Source of the DNA: DAIMFL01 sp964372215
Lineage (GTDB): Bacteria; Pseudomonadota; Alphaproteobacteria; Dongiales; Dongiaceae
Direction of reading: 5' to 3'
Assembly (NCBI GenBank): GCA_964372215.1
Contig: CAYJQC010000013.1
Coordinates: 73,373 to 137,372, forward strand
DNA: 64,000 nt
Every line of letters begins with the position of its first letter. Position 1 is the stretch's first letter. Below are positions 39,240 through 47,037 of the stretch, in pieces. The notes under the pieces were generated by a model, which ran no database searches, was not told the DNA's origin, and worked only from the letters and a program-made list of their open reading frames with translations. The position numbers and the translations under genes were made by a program.

Positions 39240-39848
39240 ATGACGCTAACACCGAATTGCCACGGCCTGATCCGGCGCCTCGCCGACTGCCGCGAGGGGG
39301 CCACCGCGCTCGAGTTCGCCTTCGCGCTGCCGGTCGTGATGGTGCTGATCGTCGGCATGCTCGAGGTGGCGATGATCATGTTCGTCTCGACCTCGGTCGA
39401 GGGCGGCCTGCGCCAGGCCGCCCGCTACGGCATCACCGGGCAGACCCCGCAGACCGGCACGCGCGAGGAGGCGATCATCGGCATCATCGGCAGCTACACG
39501 CTGGGCTTCGTCGACCTCGACGCCTCGGACGTGACGTTCATGACCTATGACAGCTTCAACGACGTCGGCCAGCCCGAGCCCTGGACCGACACCGACGGCA
39601 ACGGTGCATACGATGTCGGCGAGGCCTATGACGACCTCAACGGAAACCTGCAGTGGGACGCGGATCGCGGCAGCGCCGGCGTCGGCAACGCCGGCGAGGT
39701 GGTGCAGTACAAGATCGACTACGACTGGTCGCTGCTGACCCCCTATGTGTCCAATCTGCTCGGCGATAACGGCATGCTGCACATGACCGCCAGCATCGCC
39801 GTGCGCAACGAGCCCTATCAGTTCATCAACAACGGCGGTGGAGGCTGA
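39240..39848 (+). CDS. tadE: TadE-like pseudopilin with calcium-loop insert
   Basis: A 202-residue TadE-family protein. The N-terminal hallmark CREGATALEFAFALPVVMVL sits near residues 17-36: the prepilin-like Glu followed by a single membrane helix. STSVEGGLRQAARYGITGQ comes next. Around residues 113-138 is a D-x-D-G-N-G-x-x-D-x-G-E-x-x-x-D-x-N-G-N run, the dockerin-like or EF-hand-like calcium-loop pattern common in secreted proteins. TadE is processed by the prepilin peptidase and acts as a minor pilin-like assembly factor. A weak AAGG precedes the ATG. It lies two bases upstream of the next TadE-like gene. Confidence 0.88.
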   Translation: MTLTPNCHGLIRRLADCREGATALEFAFALPVVMVLIVGMLEVAMIMFVSTSVEGGLRQAARYGITGQTPQTGTREEAIIGIIGSYTLGFVDLDASDVTFMTYDSFNDVGQPEPWTDTDGNGAYDVGEAYDDLNGNLQWDADRGSAGVGNAGEVVQYKIDYDWSLLTPYVSNLLGDNGMLHMTASIAVRNEPYQFINNGGGG

Positions 39849-39850
39849 CC

Positions 39851-40411
39851 ATGCGACGCACGATCCGCCTGCTGCGAAGATTCGTCGACGATCGCGAAGG
39901 CGCCGCCCTGATCGAGCTGGCCTTCGCGGTGCCGGTCCTGGTGGTGGTCCTGCTCGGCTGCTTCGAGGCCACACGGTTTGTGCTGCTGCACCAGAAGCTC
40001 GACCGCGCCGCAACCTCCACGGCCGACCTGGTCGCGCAGGCCAATGGCATCACCCAGGCCCAGATCGACGACTTGTTCGATGCCGCCTCGCAGATGATGG
40101 AACCCTACGACATCGGCGCCAATGGCCGGTCCGTGGTGACCTCGGTCTATCGGCCCGACGCGAATCCCGCCGCGGTCATCTGGCAACGGCTGAGCAACAC
40201 CGGCATCAACATCGCCAGCGAGATCGGCGCCACCGGCGCCCCGGCCGCGCTGCCGACCGGATTCACGGTCCGGACCGGCGAGAACGTCATCATCGCCGAG
40301 GTGTTCTACGACTACACCCCGTTCTTCCTGTCGGCGCTGTTCGAGCCGGCGCAATTGCACCACATCGCCTACAACCGGCCGCGCAACAGCAACCTGACCC
40401 AGGTGAACTAG
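39851..40411 (+). CDS. Second TadE/TadF-like pseudopilin
   Basis: A 186-residue protein with the same start type: DDREGAALIELAFAVPVLVV and a membrane helix, then FEATRFVLLHQKLDRAATSTADLVAQA, typical of TadE/TadF relatives. The C-terminal half is a predicted periplasmic domain with GATGAPAALPTGFTVRTGE and EVFYDYTPFFLSALF, which is conserved in TadE-like proteins. With the other TadE and the TadG-like protein this makes the usual trio of pseudopilins. It ends at 40411, just before a strong hairpin. Confidence 0.85.
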   Translation: MRRTIRLLRRFVDDREGAALIELAFAVPVLVVVLLGCFEATRFVLLHQKLDRAATSTADLVAQANGITQAQIDDLFDAASQMMEPYDIGANGRSVVTSVYRPDANPAAVIWQRLSNTGINIASEIGATGAPAALPTGFTVRTGENVIIAEVFYDYTPFFLSALFEPAQLHHIAYNRPRNSNLTQVN

Positions 40412-40419
40412 ACCAAGAT

Positions 40420-40446
40420 CGCCTCGGATTGAATCAATCCGAGGCG
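40420..40446 (+). terminator. Hairpin terminator after the tadE-like pair
   Basis: Perfect 12-bp inverted repeat CGCCTCGGATTG / CAATCCGAGGCG around AAT, nine bases after the last tadE-like stop. The tail TGATTCTCGGTCT is only moderately T-rich, so termination may be partial or aided by Rho. Confidence 0.6.
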
Positions 40447-40471
40447 TGATTCTCGGTCTACCTCATTGAAG

Positions 40472-40523
40472 TAGAGCATGATTCACGGATCGCACTGTTT
40501 CGGTGCGATCCAATCATGCTCTA
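40472..40523. repeat. Long palindromic element (REP-like) between tadE and tRNA-Arg
   Basis: Outer 12-bp arms TAGAGCATGATT / AATCATGCTCTA enclose a three-base bulge (CAC) and inner 9-bp arms GGATCGCAC / GTGCGATCC around a 7-base loop. AGAGCATGATT-type palindromes recur widely in intergenic DNA of Rhizobiales and relatives, so this may be a member of a dispersed repeat family. It could also serve as a second terminator. Only one copy is seen here. Confidence 0.7.
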
Positions 40524-40635
40524 GGGGCGGAGCCCGGGCGGACCGACCCAGCCCGCTCGGCCAATCCCGCCCCTCCAAGGCGGCACGCGCTTGCGGGCGC
40601 TCGCCCGCATGGGATTGCGGGGCGGAAACGCGCGC

Positions 40636-40712
40636 TGGCGCGCCCGGCAGGACTTGAACCTGCGACCTGCCGCTTAGAAGGCGGCTGCTCTATCCAGCTG
40701 AGCTACGGGCGC
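40636..40712 (-). tRNA. tRNA-Arg (anticodon UCU)
   Basis: The minus strand folds as a full cloverleaf: 5' GCGCCCG pairs with CGGGCGC before discriminator G and an encoded CCA. The D-arm has AGCTCAGCTGGATAGAGC, the anticodon stem GCCGC/GCGGC encloses CTTCTAA with UCU, and the T-arm has GGTTCAAGTCC. It reads AGA codons, which are rare in this GC-rich genome. Length is 77 bases with CCA. Confidence 0.95.
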
Positions 40713-40756
40713 CCACGCGCGGTGCAGGCGGCGGAGTCGGGGCGCGGGCCGCCGGC

Positions 40757-41062
40757 TCAATGGGTCCAGCGGTCGATCCGATCGTAGCGGAAATTCTCCG
40801 CATAGCTCTTCGGCCGGATCCTGCGGTCTCTCGGCTCCTCGACCGCATAGGCGAAGCCGTTGCGCTCGGCATGCGCCACTGCCTCCTCGCGGCTGTCGAA
40901 GTAGATCCGGAGCTGGCGCCTGGTGTCGGACGAGCTGGTCCAGCCCATCAACGGGTCGGCCTCGCGCCGGACCGAGGGCTCGAATTCGAGCACCCAGCGC
41001 CGCGTATTGGCCCGCCCGGACTGCATCGCCGTCTTGGCCGGCTGAAAGATCCGCACCCGCAT
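40757..41062 (-). CDS. NDUFS4-like accessory subunit of respiratory complex I
   Basis: A 101-residue soluble protein of the ETC complex I subunit family (NDUFS4, 18 kDa, AQDQ subunit), found in alphaproteobacteria and mitochondria. The N-terminus RVRIFQPAKTAMQSGRANT and the stretch WVLEFEPSVRREADPLMGW are the family core, followed by QLRIYFDSREEAVAHAERNG and KSYAENFRYDRIDRWTH. It stabilises the NADH-binding arm of complex I. The ATG at 41062 is chosen because the family begins there and GGCAGGG precedes it; the longer frame upstream runs into the tRNA-Pro gene. It lies between two tRNA genes on the same strand. Confidence 0.92.
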   Translation of the reverse strand: MRVRIFQPAKTAMQSGRANTRRWVLEFEPSVRREADPLMGWTSSSDTRRQLRIYFDSREEAVAHAERNGFAYAVEEPRDRRIRPKSYAENFRYDRIDRWTH

Positions 41063-41143
41063 CTGCCCTGCCTGCTCCCCTGCGTACGGCGCCGCGCCGG
41101 GCGGCGCCCGCGGCACCGGCGGACCCGCCCGATGCCGCTGACC

Positions 41144-41220
41144 TGGTCGGGGCGACTGGATTCGAACCAGCGACATCCTGCTCCCAAAGCAGGCGCTCTA
41201 CCAGGCTGAGCCACGCCCCG
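41144..41220 (-). tRNA. tRNA-Pro (anticodon UGG)
   Basis: The minus strand folds as a complete cloverleaf: CGGGGCG pairs with CGCCCCG, discriminator A and encoded CCA. The D-arm is GGCTCAGCCTGGTAGAGC, the anticodon stem CCTGC/GCAGG encloses TTTGGGA with UGG, and the T-arm is GGTTCGAATCC. Length is 77 bases with CCA. It is co-oriented with the NDUFS4-like gene and tRNA-Arg. Confidence 0.95.
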
Positions 41221-41438
41221 CGCCGCGGAAAATAAGGGGTTTGGCCCGGTGCCGCAAGCCGCCTCGGGAGGCCTCCCCCGGCCGCCATCGCCGCCCGCCC
41301 CCGCCCCCGGTCCGGACAGCGACCACGGGTCACGCACCGCTATCGCGGCGCGCCCGAGAAAGTGATAGACAGGGTTTTCATGGCGCGCGCCGGCAAGGCG
41401 CGCGCCTACGCAGGTAGCATCGATCGGTGGGCCACGAC

Positions 41439-41660
41439 ATGCTTTCGTCACTCAAGCGCAAACGCGACGCTGAAATCGCGGTCGGTCAACGCTATCGCAA
41501 GCGCGATGCCCAGCTGATCGTATGGGAAGTGACTACGCTGTTCGTCGGAACCGACGGCATGCCCTATGCCGGCATCGTGCGAGTCGACGACCACACCATG
41601 CGCAAGACCGTGGCCTCCGCCGCGCTCGAGCGCGGCCCCCAGTACCAACGCATCCGCTAG
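41439..41660 (+). CDS. Small conserved-type protein of unknown function
   Basis: A 73-residue basic protein without a signal or membrane segment. The run QRYRKRDAQLIVWEVTTLF followed by DGMPYAGIVRVDD resembles a small alphaproteobacterial family with a W-E-V core and D-G-x-P-x-A; no function is known to me. The start is uncertain: ATG 41439 is used, while a GTG at 41427 in the same frame would add four residues. Neither has a strong Shine-Dalgarno. It is convergent with the pentapeptide-repeat gene, 22 bases away. Confidence 0.65.
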   Translation: MLSSLKRKRDAEIAVGQRYRKRDAQLIVWEVTTLFVGTDGMPYAGIVRVDDHTMRKTVASAALERGPQYQRIR

Positions 41661-41682
41661 ACCAAGACCCCCTCGGACGTCC

Positions 41683-42930
41683 TCAGCGGGCGTCGGCCAG
41701 CACCTCGGCGAGCTTGGCCCCGGGCAAGCCGGCCTGGGCAAAGGCGGTGTCGCGCAGATCGACGTCGCGCAGCAGCGCGCCGGTGAAGTCGGCGTGGGTC
41801 ACGCTCGAGCGGCGGAAGCTGGTCAGCACCTTGCGGCCCGCCGACAAATCCAACCCGCCGATCCGCGCCCCGGAAAAGTCGGTATGAAACAGGCTGGTTT
41901 CCTCGAGCCGGCAGCCGAGCAGCACGGTCTCCCGGAAGCTGGCGTGGCGCAGGTCCGAGCGCGAGAAGTCGACGCTGTACAGGATGCCGGCCGCGAAGCT
42001 GGCGCCCAGCAGATTGCAGCGCGTGAAGGCCACCATCGTCAGGCGCTGGCCGGCGAAGTCCCCGTTCGAGAAGTCGATCCCATCGAACGCGGCGCGCTGC
42101 CCCTCGCGGCCGCTGCTGGCCAGCCAGCGCTCGTGCTCGGCAAGCCGCCGCCTGAGCTCACCGGGACTGATCCGCTCGACCGTCGGACCGTCGGAATCGA
42201 AGCAGGCATCCGGCGCCCAGGGGCGCAATGTGCGTGCGTCCTCGGGATCGAGGCCGGTCAGGTCGGCACCGCTGAACAGGGTCTTGTCTATGGAAACGCC
42301 GGCCATCCGCGCCCCGCGCAGCCGGGCCCCGGTGAAGTTGGTGCGGCCGAGATCCGCGCCCCGCAGATCGGTGCCGCTCAGATCCGCGCCGGCAAAATTG
42401 GCGTCGTGCATCTCGGCATTGGCGAGATTGGCGCCGTTCAGATGGGCATTCCGGAAGACCGCGCGCGACAGCTTGGCGTTGGACAAGTCGGCGCGCATGA
42501 AATTGGTGGAGTCGACTTCGGTCAGGGCCACCATCTCCATCCGCCCGTCGCGGTTCGCCCCCTCGTGGCGATAGAGAATCCCTTCGCGCAGATCGGCATC
42601 CTGCAGGACCGCCCCCTCGAGATCGGCGGAGCGCAGGCGGACCCCGCGCAGATTGGCCTTGGTGAGCTGGGCGTGGCGCAGATTGGCGCTGTCCAGATTG
42701 GCCCCGAAGAAATCGGCCTCGCTGAAGTTGCCGCCGGCCAGCTTGGCCGAGGCGAGATTGGCTCCCGACAGGCCGATTCGGCGCAGGTCGATCCGGCTCA
42801 GGTCGACCGCCGGCAGGTTGCAGAACGACAGGTCGCCCTGGCGACCCCGCGACGGCGACTTCAGCCACAGCAGATGCGCCTGCAGCGCTGCGCGCAACTC
42901 CTCCGACGAAATGTTCCTCAGTTGAGGCAT
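41683..42930 (-). CDS. Pentapeptide-repeat protein with two repeated halves
   Basis: A 415-residue protein with many A(D/N)LXX pentapeptides, which stack into a right-handed quadrilateral beta-helix. The first block (about 38-235) and second block (about 285-400) are each introduced by a helical cap: ISSEELRAALQAHLLWL near residue 7 and ISPGELRRRLAEHERWL near residue 252. Both caps are followed by a G-x-Q/R stretch. The protein therefore looks like a tandem duplication of a cap-plus-helix unit. There is no signal peptide. Some such proteins protect gyrase, others are scaffolds; nothing here decides. The ATG at 42930 has AAGGA about five bases upstream. Confidence 0.88.
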   Translation of the reverse strand: MPQLRNISSEELRAALQAHLLWLKSPSRGRQGDLSFCNLPAVDLSRIDLRRIGLSGANLASAKLAGGNFSEADFFGANLDSANLRHAQLTKANLRGVRLRSADLEGAVLQDADLREGILYRHEGANRDGRMEMVALTEVDSTNFMRADLSNAKLSRAVFRNAHLNGANLANAEMHDANFAGADLSGTDLRGADLGRTNFTGARLRGARMAGVSIDKTLFSGADLTGLDPEDARTLRPWAPDACFDSDGPTVERISPGELRRRLAEHERWLASSGREGQRAAFDGIDFSNGDFAGQRLTMVAFTRCNLLGASFAAGILYSVDFSRSDLRHASFRETVLLGCRLEETSLFHTDFSGARIGGLDLSAGRKVLTSFRRSSVTHADFTGALLRDVDLRDTAFAQAGLPGAKLAEVLADAR

Positions 42931-43262
42931 GCCGTCCTTCCGGGCAGGCCGCGCCGACTGGCGGGGCCGCATCCTTGCAACTGGACCGTTCCGGGGTCCC
43001 TAACCTCCCAGAATTGGCATCGGCAGATGACAATTTGGTAAATGCAACGCAAAGACACTCGCTTTTTCCGGGGGATCAAGAGATTCTTCACCAATCATGA
43101 TCAACTAATGACTTCAGAGCCCTGGCGTACCGGGCGGGATGCCCGCAGCCCATTGCTGCCGACCGTGGTCGGCATTGTCCTGTCTGGTCCCGCCAACGGA
43201 CACGGCAGCGCGGCGCGGGTGCTCGGATGGGGAGGTCCGGGAATGCACCGGAGGAGCAGCCG
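42931..43262. other. 332-base divergent region between pentapeptide gene and histidine kinase
   Basis: It separates two divergent genes and should carry both promoters. An AT-richer patch spans about 43010-43120. An 8-bp dyad at 43157-43174 is the clearest site. I see no small gene with a family signature. Confidence 0.4.
43157..43174. promoter_or_regulatory. Operator-like dyad upstream of the histidine kinase gene
   Basis: TGCCGACC-GT-GGTCGGCA has perfect 8-bp arms with a two-base centre, about 90 bases upstream of the kinase start. The close spacing suits a dimeric regulator, or a small hairpin in the leader. No consensus is recognised. Confidence 0.35.
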
Positions 43263-45188
43263 TTGACTTTCCTGGCCGACCGTTCAGCCAGGGACGTGCC
43301 CGCGCGCAAGGCCGTCGACGACCGCCTGATCCGTCAGCTCGCCGAGCTGGCGCCGTTTCCGTTCATCCTGAGCCGCACCGGCGATCATACGATCGTTCTC
43401 ATCAACCAGCGGGCCGCATCGCTGTTGAAGGTGCCGGTCGCCGCGGCAATCGGCCGCCCGGCGACCGACTATTACGCCGACGAAGATCTGCGCCGCGCGC
43501 TCGTCGATCGGGTCCGCCGCGACAGGCCGATCACCGATCTCGCCGCCGAGCTGCGCGATGCCGAGGGCCGCGGCTTTCCGACGCAGCTCTCCGCCGCGCT
43601 GATCGATTACGGCGGCGAGCTCTGCCTGGCCATGACCGTCACCGATGTCGGCCGCCAGGCCCGCATCGAGGCGGCGCTGAGTGCCAGCGAGGCCCGCTTC
43701 CGCCGCTTTGCCGAGGCGACCTCGGAGGCGGTGCTGCAGCATGTCGACGGCCGCATCGTCGACGCCAGCTTGGCGGCCGGCGGGATGTTCGGCTACGACT
43801 CGCTCGAGCTGGTCGGGCTGCCCTTGCAGAAGCTCCTGGCAAGCGCCGCACGGGACGATCTCAGTGCCCGCCTGCAGGACGGCACCGACGCTTCGTTCGA
43901 CAGCATCGGCCGCCGCAAGGACGGCGCCCGATTCCCGATCCGCGTCGTGCTCAAGGACTCCCGCACTGCCGACCGCTCGAGACTTGCCGTCGTGCGCGAC
44001 CTCTCCGAGCGCCGCCGCACCGAGGAGGCGCTGCGGCGCAGCGAGGTGCGGTTCCGGTCGCTGATCGAGAACCTGCGCGACATCGTCTTCTATCGCGGAC
44101 AGCCGAGCGGCGAGGTGCTGCTGTTCGGCCGCGACGTCGATTCGCTCGCCGGCACGCGCCAGGCCGGCGGCACCGCCGACATGGAGAAATGGTACGCCAG
44201 CATCCATCCCGACGACATCGACCGCTACATGGAGCTCGAGCGGCAGCGGCGGAAATCCGGCGAAGGCTACACGATCGAGTTCCGCATCCGGCATGCGGTG
44301 ACCGGCATCGAGCGCTGGGTGCGGGAGCGCGCCTACGTGGTCCATGACTCCGATACCGGCGAGCAGTTCAACGACGGCTACATCATGGATATCGGGCGCG
44401 AGAAGGAGGTGCAGGAGCAGCTGCGCGCGGCCAAGGAAGAGGCCGAGGTCGCCAACCGCACCAAGACCCTGTTTCTCGCGAACATGAGCCACGAGCTGAG
44501 GACGCCGCTCAACGCCATCATCGGCTTCTCCGAGATCATCCAGAGCCAGATCTTCGGTCCGGTCGGGTCGGACCGCTACCTGTCCTATGCCAAGGACATC
44601 CGCGACAGCGGCAAGCATCTGCTCGACATCATCAACGACATCCTCGACCTCGCGAAAATCGAGGTCGGCAAGTTCGAGCTGCACGACGAGGATTGCGACG
44701 TCGCGGCGGTGATCCCCAGCGCCCTGCGCTTCGTGCGCGATCGCGCCCATACCTCCGGGCTCAGGGTCGAGGTGCAACTTCCGGCCAGCCTGCCGATGGT
44801 CCGGGCCGATCAGCGCGCGCTCAAGCAGATCCTGCTCAACCTGCTGTCGAACGCCATCAAATTCACCCCGGGCGGCGGCCGCATCGAGATCGGCGCCGGG
44901 GTCGCCGAGGACGGCAGGTTCTTCGTCAGCGTGTCCGACACCGGCATCGGCATGTCGCCGGAGGACGTGCCGCGCGCGCTCGAGGCGTTCGGCCAGATCG
45001 ACAACTCGCTGAGCCGCAAGTACGAGGGCACCGGCCTCGGGTTGCCCCTGGTCAAGGCCTTCGCCGAACTGCATGACGGCACGATCGAGATCGACAGCAC
45101 CCCGCTGGTCGGCACCACCGTGCGCGTGCTGTTGCCGAAGGACCGCGTCCTCCCGTCGTCGCGGGCGGAGGCTGCGACCACCGCTTGA
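43263..45188 (+). CDS. Soluble PAS-domain sensor histidine kinase
   Basis: A 641-residue kinase with three PAS-like regions (about 20-130, 140-255 and 260-390), no membrane helix, then HisKA with the phospho-acceptor in FLANMSHELRTPLNAIIGFSE (His410). The ATPase domain follows, with N-box LLNLLSNAIKFTP, G1 VSDTGIGMS and G2 GTGLGLPL. The HisKA sequence is like that of the PleC/DivJ/CckA group of cell-cycle kinases. I place the start at a TTG (43263) because GGAGGAG lies six bases before it. An ATG at 43227 in frame would add 12 residues but has no Shine-Dalgarno. No response regulator is next to it, so its partner is elsewhere. Confidence 0.9.
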   Translation: MTFLADRSARDVPARKAVDDRLIRQLAELAPFPFILSRTGDHTIVLINQRAASLLKVPVAAAIGRPATDYYADEDLRRALVDRVRRDRPITDLAAELRDAEGRGFPTQLSAALIDYGGELCLAMTVTDVGRQARIEAALSASEARFRRFAEATSEAVLQHVDGRIVDASLAAGGMFGYDSLELVGLPLQKLLASAARDDLSARLQDGTDASFDSIGRRKDGARFPIRVVLKDSRTADRSRLAVVRDLSERRRTEEALRRSEVRFRSLIENLRDIVFYRGQPSGEVLLFGRDVDSLAGTRQAGGTADMEKWYASIHPDDIDRYMELERQRRKSGEGYTIEFRIRHAVTGIERWVRERAYVVHDSDTGEQFNDGYIMDIGREKEVQEQLRAAKEEAEVANRTKTLFLANMSHELRTPLNAIIGFSEIIQSQIFGPVGSDRYLSYAKDIRDSGKHLLDIINDILDLAKIEVGKFELHDEDCDVAAVIPSALRFVRDRAHTSGLRVEVQLPASLPMVRADQRALKQILLNLLSNAIKFTPGGGRIEIGAGVAEDGRFFVSVSDTGIGMSPEDVPRALEAFGQIDNSLSRKYEGTGLGLPLVKAFAELHDGTIEIDSTPLVGTTVRVLLPKDRVLPSSRAEAATTA

Positions 45189-45240
45189 GGGCCGGCGCCA
45201 CGGCGGCTATACCGACGGGCGACTTGAAGGAGGCGCCCCC

Positions 45241-45906
45241 ATGGCCAATCGATCCCTGAGCATGACCGACGCGCTGCACGGCTATCTCGTGCAGGCGACC
45301 CTGCGCGAGCCGGCGATCCTGGCCGAGCTGCGCGCCGAGACCGCGCGGCTGCCCGCGGCGATGATGCAGATCGGCCCCGAGCAGGGCCAGTTCATGGCAT
45401 TGCTGGTGGAACTGATCGGCGCGAGCCGTACCCTCGAGATCGGCACCTTCACCGGCTACAGCGCGCTCTGCGTCGCGCTCGCCCTGCCCGCGGACGGACG
45501 AATCACCGCCTGCGACATCAGCGCCGAGTACACCGCCGTCGGCCGCCGCTACTGGGCCAAGGCCGGGGTCGCCGGCAAGATCGACCTGCGCCTCGCGCCG
45601 GCGGTCGAGACCCTGGACGCCCTGCTCGCCGAGGGCCTGGCCGGAACCTATGATTTCGCCTTCATCGATGCCGACAAGACCGGTTACGACGCCTATTACG
45701 AGCGCTCGCTCAGCCTGCTGCGGCCGGGCGGCCTGATCGCCGTCGACAATGTGCTGTGGGGCGGCGATGTCGCCGACCCGGCCAAGACCGACGCCGACAC
45801 CGTGGCGATCCGCGCCCTGAACGCCAAGATCCAGGGCGATGCCCGGGTCTCGATGAGCCTGATCCCGGTCGGCGACGGCTTGCTGCTCGCCCGCAAGCGG
45901 CCCTGA
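45241..45906 (+). CDS. SAM-dependent O-methyltransferase (CCoAOMT-like)
   Basis: A 221-residue class I methyltransferase of the family 3 O-methyltransferases. SAM motif I is LEIGTFTGYSALCVALALP near residues 63-81. The acidic residues follow in ITACDISAEY, and the metal-binding region is DFAFIDADKTGYDAYYE. VDNVLWGGDVADP is the family's later metal and substrate block. Relatives methylate catechols or flavonoids with a divalent metal; the substrate here is unknown. AAGGAGG precedes the ATG by six bases. A perfect 12-bp palindrome spans its stop codon. It lies 52 bases after the kinase gene. Confidence 0.92.
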   Translation: MANRSLSMTDALHGYLVQATLREPAILAELRAETARLPAAMMQIGPEQGQFMALLVELIGASRTLEIGTFTGYSALCVALALPADGRITACDISAEYTAVGRRYWAKAGVAGKIDLRLAPAVETLDALLAEGLAGTYDFAFIDADKTGYDAYYERSLSLLRPGGLIAVDNVLWGGDVADPAKTDADTVAIRALNAKIQGDARVSMSLIPVGDGLLLARKRP

Positions 45907-46014
45907 TATCAGGCCACCTGCGCCGGTTCAGCCTTGCGCCGGTCACGGGATCGCTTCGGCATGAAAATCAGACCGACGAAAAGTGGCGCGTCCGAGTCGC
46001 TCTCCCAGGCCGCG

Positions 46015-46040
46015 TTAATACTCGTTTAGGAAAGTGTTAA
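46015..46040 (+). promoter_or_regulatory. Triple CtrA half-site array upstream of a secreted-protein gene
   Basis: TTAA-N7-TTAG-N7-TTAA: three half-sites, each 11 bases apart, about one helical turn. Either neighbouring pair makes a near-perfect CtrA box (7 of 8). It ends 89 bases before the ATG of the small secreted protein. In this GC-rich DNA such a run is most unlikely by chance. Confidence 0.6.
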
Positions 46041-46129
46041 GCAGGTATTCAGTCTGGTCCTTCAAACTGTCTCCAAGCCCGGTGTCAGGTGCCGGACGGT
46101 TTTCGGCCCTCCAGGCAAGGAGATCGAAC

Positions 46130-46432
46130 ATGCTCAAGACAGCCCTCTTCAGCGCCGCCGCCCTGCTGATCCCGGCGACCGCGATGGCCGCCCCGATGGC
46201 CTGCAGCCCGCGCCAGGACGTGTTGGGCCAACTCGCCGACAAGTTCAAGGAAGCGCCGGTGGCCGTCGGCCTCGCCAACAACGGCGGGCTCCTGGAAGTC
46301 CTGACCGCCGGCGACGGCGCGACCTGGACCATCATCATCACCATGCCGAACGGCGTCAGCTGCCTGGTGGCGGCCGGCGAGTCGTGGCAGGGCCACCAGC
46401 CCGAGACGGCCCAGCAGGATCCGCAGGCCTGA
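46130..46432 (+). CDS. Small secreted protein of unknown function
   Basis: A 100-residue protein with a Sec signal (MLKTALFSAAALLIPATAMA, cleavage after AMA near residue 20). The mature part starts PMACSPRQDVLGQLADKFKE and holds VGLANNGGLLEVLTAGDG and WTIIITMPNGVSCLVAAGE, with two cysteines that could form a disulfide. The pattern resembles small periplasmic proteins seen widely in alphaproteobacteria, but I do not know a function. The ATG has AAGGAG seven bases upstream. The triple CtrA half-site array lies upstream. Confidence 0.8.
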   Translation: MLKTALFSAAALLIPATAMAAPMACSPRQDVLGQLADKFKEAPVAVGLANNGGLLEVLTAGDGATWTIIITMPNGVSCLVAAGESWQGHQPETAQQDPQA

Positions 46433-46492
46433 TTCTGACCGCTCCGGGACCCGCACGGGTCCTGGAGGCCGCAGCGGCCGGCGGCACCGGTC

Positions 46493-46960
46493 TCAGCCGC
46501 CGCCGAACAGCGGGTGGCGCACCAGATCCCCGACCCGGATGCCGAGCCGCGCGGCGGTACCGGCATTGAGTTCGATCACCGCCCGGACCGGCCCGGACGA
46601 CGCCACCACCGCCTCCGAGAACGGCACCGTATCCACCGCGATGTCGACGATCCGGCCATCATTCGCCACGAACAGCATGTCGAGCGGGATCAGCGTGTTC
46701 TTCATCCACATGCGGATCTGCTGCTCGGCCGGATAGACGAACAGCATGCCGGCATCGTCGGCCATGTGCTCGCGAAACATCAGCCCGCGCGCGCGCTGCT
46801 GCATCGACAACGCGACTTCGACATCGAAGCGATAGGCGTCGCCGGCCGCGGTCTCCACCACCAGTTCGGAGCGCGCGAAGCTGACCGCCTGCTCGGCCCG
46901 GGCCGCTGCGGCCACGAAGACCGTCAAGGCGATCGCCGCCCATTTCCACCAGCCGCCCAT
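46493..46960 (-). CDS. DUF192 family exported protein
   Basis: A 155-residue protein with an N-terminal signal or anchor (KWAAIALTVFVAAAARAE). The DUF192 core follows: QQRARGLMFREHMADDAGMLF, then MWMKNTLIPLDMLFV and VIELNAGTAARLGIRVGD at the end. The function of the family is not established; it forms a small beta-rich fold. The start at 46960 has GGCAGGG nearby and fits the signal peptide. It sits downstream of the deacetylase-like gene, 77 bases after its stop, on the same strand. Confidence 0.87.
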   Translation of the reverse strand: MGGWWKWAAIALTVFVAAAARAEQAVSFARSELVVETAAGDAYRFDVEVALSMQQRARGLMFREHMADDAGMLFVYPAEQQIRMWMKNTLIPLDMLFVANDGRIVDIAVDTVPFSEAVVASSGPVRAVIELNAGTAARLGIRVGDLVRHPLFGGG

Positions 46961-47037
46961 CGCCCCTGCCCTGCTCTCGCCAGCCCTCGGGAATCCCTGC
47001 TGCGCGGCGCCATAGGGCCGCAGCGGCCCGGCCGCGG

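Noticed and set aside
40636..41220. tRNA genes as integration sites of a mobile element
   Set aside because: No integrase, no direct repeat of the tRNA 3' end and no compositional break lie nearby.
45902..45913. Perfect palindrome CCTGATATCAGG at the methyltransferase stop
   Set aside because: It overlaps the stop codon, is short and has no loop or T-tail; too little to call a terminator or operator.
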